DNA of 64,000 nt, taken from contig DASRSL010000223.1 in assembly GCA_035656495.1 (NCBI GenBank), forward strand, positions 1 through 64,000. The letters run 5' to 3'. The stretch is from Roseiarcus sp035656495. Its GTDB lineage: Bacteria > Pseudomonadota > Alphaproteobacteria > Rhizobiales > Beijerinckiaceae. Below, one piece after another: positions 40,932-48,658 of this stretch. Every line of letters begins with the position of its first letter. The first letter of the stretch is position 1. The notes under the pieces are model-generated. The model was not told where the DNA came from. It saw only the letters and a program-made list of their open reading frames with translations, and searched no databases. The position numbers and the translations under genes were made by a program.

Positions 40932-41929
40932 GTCCGCTCGCGGCGGCGACCGCGAGCCGCCGGCTCGGCGGCGGCGGGGGCGACCAGCGGGCCGAGCGCC
41001 GCGACGATCGCCTCGACCGTCGGGCGCGCGCCCGCCCGATGGCCGTCGAGGCCGCGCCGCATCGCCGCGACATGCGCTGGCGTATTGCCGCAGCAGCCGC
41101 CGACGATCCGCGCGCCGCAGTCGACCGCCAGCCCCGCGTAGCGCTCCATCAGCTCGGGAGTCCCGGAATAATGGATCTCGGCCCCATGCCATTGCGGCAC
41201 GCCGGCGTTCGCCTTGGCGATCAGCGCCGCGCCCGGATCGGCCGCGCTCATCGCCAGGATCGCGACCAGGAGGTCGGCGGCGCCGACGCCGCAATTCGCC
41301 CCGCAGGCCAGCGGCTTCGGCTTAAGGCCCGCAACGAGCGAGCCGAGCGCGGCGGGCGCGACCCCCATCATCGTCCGCCCGGCGGTGTCGAAGCTCGCCG
41401 TGACCGTATAGGGCATGCCGGCCTTCGCCGCCGCCCGGGCCGCCGCGCCGATCTCCTCGGCCGCCGACATGGTCTCGATCCAGACGACGTCGGCGCCGCC
41501 GTCGCTCAAGCCCTCGATCTGCTCGACGAAGATTTCGACCGCCTCGTCCTCGCTCAAGGGGCCGAGGGGCGCGAGAATGTCGCCGGTCGGGCCGACCGAG
41601 CCGGCTACGACGACCGGCCGTCCCGCCCGGTCGGCGACCGTGCGGGCGTTCTGCGCGGCGAGGACATTCAGCTCGCGGGCCCGGGCCTCTTGGCCGTGCA
41701 GTGCGAGGCGCCGACGGTTCGCCCCAAAACTGTTGGTCAGGATGATGTCCGAACCGGCGTCGACGAAGGCCTGGTGAAGGGAGCGGATGCGGTCGGGGTG
41801 GATCTCGTTCCACAATTCCGGCGCGTCGCCCGAGGTCAGGCCCATGGCGAACAGATTGGTGCCGGTCGCGCCGTCCGCCAGCAGCGGCCGGCCTTCGGAA
41901 AGAAGGGTTTGCAGCATGGAAGAACTCAT
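40928..41929 (-). CDS. Homocysteine S-methyltransferase family protein (betaine-homocysteine or MmuM-like)
   Basis: A 333-residue protein with a single homocysteine S-methyltransferase (Hcy) domain. The zinc ligands are Cys in ACGANCGVGA and the Cys pair in GGCCGNTPAH. LADGATGTNLFAMGL opens the barrel, and TNSFGANR is present. It lacks cobalamin and folate domains, so it transfers a methyl group from betaine, S-methylmethionine or another simple donor to homocysteine. ATG at 41929 and 41917 are both possible. It is coupled to rluD by a GTGA overlap. Confidence 0.9.
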   Translation of the reverse strand: MSSSMLQTLLSEGRPLLADGATGTNLFAMGLTSGDAPELWNEIHPDRIRSLHQAFVDAGSDIILTNSFGANRRRLALHGQEARARELNVLAAQNARTVADRAGRPVVVAGSVGPTGDILAPLGPLSEDEAVEIFVEQIEGLSDGGADVVWIETMSAAEEIGAAARAAAKAGMPYTVTASFDTAGRTMMGVAPAALGSLVAGLKPKPLACGANCGVGAADLLVAILAMSAADPGAALIAKANAGVPQWHGAEIHYSGTPELMERYAGLAVDCGARIVGGCCGNTPAHVAAMRRGLDGHRAGARPTVEAIVAALGPLVAPAAAEPAARGRRRERT

Positions 41930-41944
41930 CCTTGCCCGGCGGGG

Positions 41945-42044
41945 CTTGTAGGGCGCGCCTCGCTGAGCGCGCCGGCCGCGCTCCATAGGGCGGCCGGAAA
42001 GACGCCCGTCTCTCGACAGTCTATGGAGCTCGGCTACAGGGCGC
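41945..42044. repeat. REP-like palindromic element, copy 2
   Basis: It shares with 5881-5945 the left edge CTTGTAGGGCGCGCC(T)CGCTGAG and the right edge CTACAGGGCGC, plus a hairpin-forming middle. It lies immediately upstream of the homocysteine methyltransferase gene. Copies share only the edges and the palindromic design. Confidence 0.5.
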
Positions 42045-42363
42045 AGGCGCGCGAAGCGGGCCTCAATTAATGGCCCCGCCGCCGTGAGGCAAGTTTGGGG
42101 CTGTCGCCGACCGGCGTGTGCAAGGCCCTGCTTTGCTGGTTTTCCCCGATACCGAGCGAGAAGCAGGAAGCTTCCAGGCGCGTATCGGGAGTTATGGAGC
42201 TTGAACAAGGCAAGACACTCATCAAGCGCAACCACGCCCGGGGATATCCGGACACCGCCCTCACCCGAAATTCGAACTGCGACAGCGCCGATCGCTGGCG
42301 GCGGGCGGTTCAGGATTGGCGATCGGACCGGCCAAGCGTAGACTGACGCCTCGGACAGGACTC
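42045..42363. other. Intergenic region before the Uma2 gene
   Basis: Both strands hold short open frames (for example one on the plus strand containing LEQGKTLIKRNHARGYPDT) without a ribosome site or recognisable family. Nothing else is seen. Confidence 0.35.
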
Positions 42364-42942
42364 ATGGGCGAAATTCTCGAGCGCCAGCAAGCCCCGATGC
42401 GCCACCGGCTCGACGTCGGCGCCTATTACAGGATGGCCGAGGCCGGGATCCTCACGCCAAACGACCGCGTCGAGCTGATCGGTGGGGAGATTTTCGACAT
42501 GGTCCCGATCGGCAGCGCCCATGCGGGAAAGACCAACCGGCTCAACCGGCTGTTCGCGCGCGCCGCGGCCGACGGCCTTGCGGTCGTGAGCGTGCAGAGC
42601 CCGCTCAGGCTCGACGCCTACAACGAGCCCGAGCCTGACCTCATGCTCCTCAAGCCGAGAGAGGACGATTATCAGGGCCGCCACCCGAGCGCGGCCGACG
42701 TCCTCCTCCTGGTGGAAGTGTCGGAAACCTCGCTTGTCTATGACCGTGGGACCAAGCTTCCGCTTTACGCGAGGTTCGGCGTGCCGGAAGTTTGGATTGT
42801 CGATCTCGAGGGTGCGGCGATCGAGGTCTACCGGAAGCCGACGGGCGGCGTCTACGAGCTCAAGGAACGGCTGACCTCCGGATCGCTGACGCCGGCGCTC
42901 GTCGCCGCCGTCACGATCGACGTCGGCGCTCTCCTTGCGTAA
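42364..42942 (+). CDS. Uma2 family endonuclease-like protein (DUF820)
   Basis: A 192-residue protein opening RLDVGAYYRMAEAGILTPNDRVELIGGEI. It then has EPEPDLMLL and LLVEVSETSLVYDRGTKLPLYARFGVPEVWIVD spread over the PD-(D/E)XK nuclease-like core typical of Uma2/DUF820. The catalytic acid of the family is near the EVS segment and the Lys in KLPLYA. These proteins abound in cyanobacteria and some proteobacteria, with nuclease activity presumed. It stands alone, preceded by REP-like DNA. The start at 42364 begins right at the conserved N-terminus. Confidence 0.88.
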   Translation: MGEILERQQAPMRHRLDVGAYYRMAEAGILTPNDRVELIGGEIFDMVPIGSAHAGKTNRLNRLFARAAADGLAVVSVQSPLRLDAYNEPEPDLMLLKPREDDYQGRHPSAADVLLLVEVSETSLVYDRGTKLPLYARFGVPEVWIVDLEGAAIEVYRKPTGGVYELKERLTSGSLTPALVAAVTIDVGALLA

Positions 42943-43061
42943 CCGTCCTCGATCGACATGACCCGACCCGTCCGAAAGAGCGCCGCCTGACGACGGCTTC
43001 GCACGGACGGTCCGGTCGGAATCCTGCTACAAAACGTCCTGCATTTGAATTGGAGGGCTCC

Positions 43062-43838
43062 ATGCATTCCTATCAGCGGGCGGCCGCGGTCGCATCAGTC
43101 ACCTTCGGCGCGAGCGTCGTCGGCATGCTGTTGCGATACATCGTGCCGGCGCAGGCGCTCAACGATTCCAAAGCCACAGTGGGGGCGATGGTCGGGCTCG
43201 TCACTCTCCTCTTGGCGCTCGTCCTCGGCCTCCTCGTCTATACCGCCTTCACCGTCTACTCGACGCAGCAGGCCGAGGCGCAGGGGCTCGGCCCTGTGGT
43301 GATCGAGCTCGACGTCCTTCTCGAGCAATACGGCCCCGAGGCGATCCGCGGTCGGTTGGGCCTCAGGGAGGCGCTAGGGCGCTCGCGCAGGCGCTTCTTC
43401 GGCGACCTGAAGCAGGGGCCGCAGGCTCATACGTTCGAGGAGACCAGGGCGACGATGCATTGGATGAATACCTATTTCGACAGCCTTGAGCCAGCGACGG
43501 AAAGGCAGCGGCAGTTGCGGACCTCGGCCAAGGACCTCGCGAAGACTTTCGCTGACACTCAAATGCTGATGACGCGGCAGCTCGCCAATCCGTTCCCTGA
43601 GCATCTGCTCGCCGTCGTCGCCTTGTGGGCGTCCGTGGTCTTTCTCGGCAACGGCATCGTCGCTCCGCCGAACGCGGTCACGGTCCTCGCGCATTTTTTG
43701 GGCGCGATCGCGGTCGGCAGCGCGGTTTTCCTGATTCTGGAGCTGAGCCGTCCCTATTCCGGCGTGATCCGCCTCTCCTCCGCTCCCCTCGACCGACTCA
43801 TGCTGCAGCTTGGGGACCCCGCCAAGCCTGCGGAGTAG
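43062..43838 (+). CDS. DUF4239 family membrane protein
   Basis: A 258-residue protein with two N-terminal hydrophobic helices (residues about 12-30 and 40-65), a hydrophilic helical middle of about 110 residues (TMHWMNTYFDSLEPATERQ), then two C-terminal helices (about 183-205 and 208-230). The layout matches DUF4239 (bestrophin-like topology), of unknown function. The ATG at 43062 has TGGAGGG upstream. Longer in-frame starts overlap the Uma2 gene and are unlikely. Confidence 0.75.
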   Translation: MHSYQRAAAVASVTFGASVVGMLLRYIVPAQALNDSKATVGAMVGLVTLLLALVLGLLVYTAFTVYSTQQAEAQGLGPVVIELDVLLEQYGPEAIRGRLGLREALGRSRRRFFGDLKQGPQAHTFEETRATMHWMNTYFDSLEPATERQRQLRTSAKDLAKTFADTQMLMTRQLANPFPEHLLAVVALWASVVFLGNGIVAPPNAVTVLAHFLGAIAVGSAVFLILELSRPYSGVIRLSSAPLDRLMLQLGDPAKPAE

Positions 43839-44078
43839 CCGGTGCGCGAGCCGCGCGCGTGGAGGCGGCGTTCGCGCGCTCGCGCCCGACAGCGCGACGC
43901 GGGTCACGGCGGGCTTCGCAGTATTTGTCGTCCCCGGCGATGGTTCCGAAACGGCGACCGGACCCGCGCTTCGATCGCAGGCTTTCAGCCAGCGCCGCGA
44001 AACTTTTCCGGCCAATCGGCATCGTCTTCACCGCCTTGCACGGATGGCGCTTGGGCTCAAACCCAAGCGCCTGCCGCC

Positions 44079-44300
44079 CTACCGGCGCCCCGGCGCGCTC
44101 TGGAGCCAAGCGAAGGCGAGCAGAGCAAGCGCCAGGACGAGCGAGCCGAGCGCGTGCTTGAGGTGCACGTGAACGGAGCCCGTCTCGAAGCCCGGGAAGA
44201 ACGAGGGAAGGCTCGCGGCGGGCGTGAGCCAGTACATGGCTGCGATCACGAGGAACGCCACGCCGAGGAGTCCGGCGAGCAGGGGCAGAGGTCTGGTCAT
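44079..44300 (-). CDS. Small two-helix membrane protein
   Basis: A 73-residue protein with hydrophobic helices at about 5-23 and 47-66, and FFPGFETGSVHVHLKHA between them. The start MTRPLPLLAG at 44300 is chosen because the in-frame ATG 36 nt upstream would add only a basic leader. Homologues with a similar FFPG(Y/F) and HxxHG pattern are small hypothetical membrane proteins. The function is unknown. Confidence 0.6.
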   Translation of the reverse strand: MTRPLPLLAGLLGVAFLVIAAMYWLTPAASLPSFFPGFETGSVHVHLKHALGSLVLALALLAFAWLQSAPGRR

Positions 44301-44431
44301 CGGGCGCTGTGTACCCGGGATTCGCGCCGCCGCCAAGCTTTGGGCCCCGCAGCTCCCCGCTCCGCCTCAGCGATTGCGGTTGAGCCAGGGACCGGCGCTG
44401 TTCGTCGAGGCGCGCGAGGCGCGCGAGCCGA

Positions 44432-44947
44432 TTACTCGGCGGCGGCTCGCTTCGGCAGGACCCAGTTCGAGCGGGGGAAGTGGCAGGTGTAGCCGTTCGG
44501 ATAGCGCTCGAGATAATCTTGGTGCTCCGGCTCCGCCTCCCAGAACGGGCCCGCCAGCGCGACCTCCGTCACCACCTTGCCCGGCCACAGGCCCGAAGCG
44601 TCGACGTCGGCGATGGTGTCGAGCGCCACGCGCTTCTGCTCGTCGTTCGTATAGAAGATCGCCGAACGGTAGCTCCGGCCGCGGTCGTTGCCTTGTCGGT
44701 TGCGGGTGGTCGGGTCATGGATCTGGAAGAAGAGTTCGAGCAGCTTGCGGTAGCTGGTCTTGGCCGGGTCGAAGACGATCTCGATCGCCTCGGCGTGGTC
44801 GCCGTGATTGCGATAGGTCGCGTTCGGAACGTCGCCGCCGGTGTAGCCGACCCGCGTCGAGATCACCCCCGGAGTGCGGCGGATCAGGCCCTGCATGCCC
44901 CAGAAACAGCCGCCGGCAAGCACGGCGCGCTCAGTGGAATTGGGCAT
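44432..44947 (-). CDS. msrA: Peptide-methionine (S)-S-oxide reductase MsrA
   Basis: A 171-residue MsrA. The catalytic motif is AGGCFWG with Cys near residue 14, followed by VGYTGGDVPNATYRNHGDHAEAIEIVFDP. It reduces oxidised methionine (S epimer) in proteins, using thioredoxin. A second, resolving Cys is present (YTCHFPRSN). It is full length. It stands alone between a small membrane protein and the acyl-CoA ligase, both on the same strand but well separated. Confidence 0.95.
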   Translation of the reverse strand: MPNSTERAVLAGGCFWGMQGLIRRTPGVISTRVGYTGGDVPNATYRNHGDHAEAIEIVFDPAKTSYRKLLELFFQIHDPTTRNRQGNDRGRSYRSAIFYTNDEQKRVALDTIADVDASGLWPGKVVTEVALAGPFWEAEPEHQDYLERYPNGYTCHFPRSNWVLPKRAAAE

Positions 44948-45178
44948 GGGATGGCTCCTTCAGTTGAAGCCCGACGAGGGGCAAGGACTGTTCGAAACGA
45001 TCTGGCGTTCGTTACGCCGTGTTTCAAGGCGCGCCGCCAACTCCTGCCGTCGCCCTTTAGGGAGCGCCGCCGCAGGCGGCTCGTCTCGAAGGGCGCTCCG
45101 GCATGCTCTGCCGGCGCCAACTGGAGCGTCCTTCGGCGAGCTCATGATGCGGTTCGTTGCCGCGGACGCGGCTCGGCT

Positions 45179-46696
45179 TCACCCGAGTTGCGGCAGCGAG
45201 CGGCGGCTCAGTTTGCCGTTGGCGGTGCGGGGAAGGTCGCGGACGAACACGACCTTGCGCGGCCGCTTGTAGGCGGCGAGGCGCTCGGCGCAATGGGCGA
45301 TGAGCGCCGCCTCGTCGGGCGCGCTCCCGGACTTCGCCACGACGAAGGCGGCGATCACCGACACGCCGTCGGCGACCTCGCGCTCGGCGACCGCGACGTC
45401 GGCGACGTCGGAATGGGTCGCCAGCGCCTTCTCGACTTCGAGCGGCGACACCCGATAGCCGAAGGCGTTCATGATGTCGTCGTTGCGGCCGCGGTGCCAG
45501 ACGAAGCCGTCGGCGTCGAACTCGGCAAGATCGCCGCCGATGAACCACTCGCCGCGGAAGGCGGCCGCCTCTTCGGCCGGCCGGTTCCAGTAGCCGAGCA
45601 TGAGGCCGGGGTCGCTGCGGTGGACCGCCAGCAGGCCGAGCTCGCCGGGCGGCAGCGGCTCGGTTCCGCCCTCGATCGGCAGGACGGCGACGCGCCGTCC
45701 CGTCTGCGGCCGGCCGGGCGAGCCGGGGCGGATTCTTTCGCCGGGGCGGCTCGACACATAGGTCGAGATCTCGCTCATGCCGAGCGCCTCGTAGAGCCAG
45801 ATTCCGGTCGACTCGCGCCAATGGGCGAGCAGTTCCGGCGACAGCGCTTCGCCCGCGGTGACGCCGTGGCGCAACCGAGAAAGGTCGCGGGCGGAAGGGT
45901 CGCCGTACTTGAGCGCCTGCCGGTAGGCGCTCGGCACGGCGGCGAAGACGGTGGCGCGGGTCCTTTCGATGAGGGCAGGCCAGATTGCCGGATCACGCTT
46001 TCCGGCGTAGAGCGCGCCGGTCGCCCCGCACGCGAAGGGGTCGAGCACGCCGACGCCGAGCGTATAGGTCCAGTTGATGTTGCCGGCGTGGAGGACGACG
46101 TCGTCCTCGCTCAGGCCAAGCCAGTCGCGATGCATCGCCCTGCGGCCGAGCACGACCCGATGCGCGTGCAAAACACCCTTCGGCTCGGCGGTCGAGCCGG
46201 AGGTGAAGACGAGATAGGCCGGATCGTCCGGCGCCGTCCGAGCGTAATCGGCGGGAGCGGCCTCGGCGGCGAGTCTCAGCGTCTCCTTTTGGTCGAAGAC
46301 CCGCAAGTGGGCGAAACGCCCCCTCTCCCTGGGGTCGGGATCGGCCAGAAAGACCGCGGTCGCCGCGGAATCGGCGGCCAACGCCAACGCTTCGTTAATC
46401 GTCAGCATCAGCGAGGTCGGTTGGGCGACGCAGCCGATCGCGGTCACGGCGAAAAACGCCAGCACGAAATCGAGGTCGTTGGCGGCGCGGATCAAGACCC
46501 GGTCGCCTTTGTTGAGGCCGCTCGCGACGAGGCCTCCGGCCAGGCGGCGGACCATCCCGTCCAGCTCGGCGTAGGTCCACGAGCGCAACGCCTCTGGATC
46601 GTCGGCGATGACGAGAGCGGTCTTGCCGCCGCGCTCGGCCGCCTGGCGGCCGAGGCAATGCCAGGCCAGATTGAAGGTTTCGGCGGATGTCGGCAT
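45179..46696 (-). CDS. AMP-binding acyl-CoA synthetase (benzoate/acetate ligase-like)
   Basis: A 505-residue ANL-superfamily ligase. P-loop: YLVFTSGSTAEPKGVLHAH. Later motifs: YEALGMSEIST, GDLAEFDADGFVWHRGRNDD and the C-terminal AYKRPRKVVFVRDLPRTANGKLSRRSL, whose Lys is required for adenylation. It activates a carboxylic acid to acyl-AMP then acyl-CoA. The exact acid is unknown; benzoate-CoA ligase and medium-chain ligases share these features. It is divergent from the fadD gene with a 102-bp gap, so a shared promoter region is likely. The start MPTSAETFNLAWH fits homologues better than the longer frame. Confidence 0.88.
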   Translation of the reverse strand: MPTSAETFNLAWHCLGRQAAERGGKTALVIADDPEALRSWTYAELDGMVRRLAGGLVASGLNKGDRVLIRAANDLDFVLAFFAVTAIGCVAQPTSLMLTINEALALAADSAATAVFLADPDPRERGRFAHLRVFDQKETLRLAAEAAPADYARTAPDDPAYLVFTSGSTAEPKGVLHAHRVVLGRRAMHRDWLGLSEDDVVLHAGNINWTYTLGVGVLDPFACGATGALYAGKRDPAIWPALIERTRATVFAAVPSAYRQALKYGDPSARDLSRLRHGVTAGEALSPELLAHWRESTGIWLYEALGMSEISTYVSSRPGERIRPGSPGRPQTGRRVAVLPIEGGTEPLPPGELGLLAVHRSDPGLMLGYWNRPAEEAAAFRGEWFIGGDLAEFDADGFVWHRGRNDDIMNAFGYRVSPLEVEKALATHSDVADVAVAEREVADGVSVIAAFVVAKSGSAPDEAALIAHCAERLAAYKRPRKVVFVRDLPRTANGKLSRRSLPQLG

Positions 46697-46798
46697 GAAG
46701 GCGGCCTCTCCGGGGGAAATCGTGAACCCGCGCTTCGAGCTGTTGAAAGGCCTGTACATTTAGAAGGCCTAGAGCTTTAGAGGGCGAGCGAGGGTGTC

Positions 46799-48481
46799 AT
46801 GGAACGGATCTGGCTGAAATCCTACCCCGAGGGCGTTCCGGCTGACGTCAATCCGACCGCCTATGCCTCGATCGGCGAATTCTTCGCCGCCAACGTCGAC
46901 CGTTATCGCGACCGCACCGCCTATATCTGCATCGGCCGGACGATGTCGTACGGCGAGCTCGACCGTCTGTCGCGGGCGTTCGCGAGCTATCTGCAGAAGG
47001 TCGCGCGTCTGCCTCGCGGGGCGCGCGTCGCGCTGATGATGCCGAACCTTCTGCAATATCCAGTCGCCCTGTTCGGCGCGCTGCGCGCCGGCTACGTGGT
47101 GGTCAACTGCAATCCGCTCTATTCGCCGCGCGAGCTGCACCATCAGCTCGAGGATTCCGAGGCGGAAGCGATCGTGGTCGTCGAGAACTTCGGCCACACG
47201 CTCGAGAAGGCGATCGACGCCACGCAAGTCCGCGTCGTCGTGGTCGCCGCGGTCGGCGATCTTCTCGGAGGCGCTCGAGGCCCCCTGGTCAACTTCGCGC
47301 TGCGCCACGTCCGGCGCGCCGTTCCGGCTTGGCGATTGCCGAAGGCGGTGCGCTTCAACCGCGCGCTGGCCCTCGGCCGGCTGCAGACGGTCGAGCTCCC
47401 GCCGGTCCAGCCGGACGACCTCGCGTTCCTGCAATACACCGGCGGCACCACCGGCGTGCCCAAGGGCGCCATGCTCACCCACCGCAACATGATCGCAAAC
47501 CTGCAGCAGGTGCACGCCTGGATCGGCGGATCGCTCGGAGCCGTGGGGGAAACCTTTGTGACCGCGCTGCCGCTCTATCACGTGTTCGCGCTGACGGTGA
47601 ACTGTCTCGTGCCGCTGATGGTCGGCGCGAACAACCTGCTCATTCCCGATCCGCGCGGCATCAAGGGCTTCGTCAAGACTCTCGCGCGCACGCCCTTTAC
47701 CGTGATCAGCGGCGTGAACACTCTGTTCAACGCGCTTCTCGGCGACGCCGACTTTCTTCGCATCGACTTCTCGCGCCTGCATCTCGCCGTCGCCGGCGGA
47801 ATGGCGGTTCAGCGCGCGGTCGCCGAGCGCTGGAAACAGGTGACCGGCAAGCCGATCATCGAAGGCTATGGCCTGACCGAGACGTCGCCGATCGTGACCT
47901 CGAACCTGCTGACGATCGAGGACTATACCGGCTCGATCGGGCTGCCGGTGCCCTCGACCGACATCGCCATCCGCGACATGGACGGACGGGACGTCGCGCT
48001 CGGCGAGCCGGGCGAGCTTTGCGTCATGGGCCCGCAGGTGATGGCCGGCTACTGGAAGAGGCGCGACGAGACGGCCGACGTGATGACCGAGGACGGCTAT
48101 CTGCGCACCGGCGACATCGCCCGCGTCGACGACCGTGGCTATGTCTATATCGTCGACCGGCGGAAGGACATGATCATCGTCTCCGGCTTCAACGTCTATC
48201 CGAACGAGATCGAGGACGTGGTGATGACCCACCCCGGCGTGTACGAGGTCGGCGCGGTCGGCGTCCCCGACATGAAATCGGGCGAGGCGGTGAAGGTCGT
48301 CGTCGTGCGCAGGGACCCGGCGCTGACCGGCGCCGAGATCATCGCCCACTGCCGTCAGCACCTGACGGGTTACAAGACGCCGCGCCACGTCGAGTTCCGC
48401 GACACGCTGCCGCGTACCCCGATCGGCAAGATTTTGCGGCGGGAGCTGCGAGGGAAGCTCGAGTCGAGGGGCGAGGGATAG
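46799..48481 (+). CDS. fadD: Long-chain fatty acid-CoA ligase
   Basis: A 560-residue ANL-family ligase opening MERIWLKSYPEGVPADVNP, which is typical of FadD. The ATP site is LQYTGGTTGVPKGAMLTHRN, followed by IEGYGLTETSPIV, RTGDIARVDDRGYVYIVDR(R)KDMI and a C-terminal PRTPIGKILRREL carrying the adenylation Lys. It activates free fatty acids for beta-oxidation or lipid synthesis. It is divergent from a second acyl-CoA ligase gene. Confidence 0.95.
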   Translation: MERIWLKSYPEGVPADVNPTAYASIGEFFAANVDRYRDRTAYICIGRTMSYGELDRLSRAFASYLQKVARLPRGARVALMMPNLLQYPVALFGALRAGYVVVNCNPLYSPRELHHQLEDSEAEAIVVVENFGHTLEKAIDATQVRVVVVAAVGDLLGGARGPLVNFALRHVRRAVPAWRLPKAVRFNRALALGRLQTVELPPVQPDDLAFLQYTGGTTGVPKGAMLTHRNMIANLQQVHAWIGGSLGAVGETFVTALPLYHVFALTVNCLVPLMVGANNLLIPDPRGIKGFVKTLARTPFTVISGVNTLFNALLGDADFLRIDFSRLHLAVAGGMAVQRAVAERWKQVTGKPIIEGYGLTETSPIVTSNLLTIEDYTGSIGLPVPSTDIAIRDMDGRDVALGEPGELCVMGPQVMAGYWKRRDETADVMTEDGYLRTGDIARVDDRGYVYIVDRRKDMIIVSGFNVYPNEIEDVVMTHPGVYEVGAVGVPDMKSGEAVKVVVVRRDPALTGAEIIAHCRQHLTGYKTPRHVEFRDTLPRTPIGKILRRELRGKLESRGEG

Positions 48482-48629
48482 GGTTCCTGGCCAAAGGCGA
48501 GGATTTCGGTTGTGCGCGCGTCTTGCCGAGGGGCGGCCCCCCTATGACCTCATTTCGCCGATCTCGCCGAGACAACCGCTTCTGCGGCTCAACGACATGC
48601 AGCGCTGACGATTGGCTCCGCTTCCGCCC

Positions 48630-48656
48630 GCAGGCGCGGTCAGCGACCGCGCCTGC
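48630..48656. terminator. Convergent hairpin between fadD and the TonB receptor
   Basis: GCAGGCGCGGTC and GACCGCGCCTGC form a perfect 12-bp stem around AGC. It ends 2 nt from the stop of the TonB receptor gene on the other strand, so it may serve both genes. There is no T-run. Confidence 0.5.
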
Positions 48657-48658
48657 AG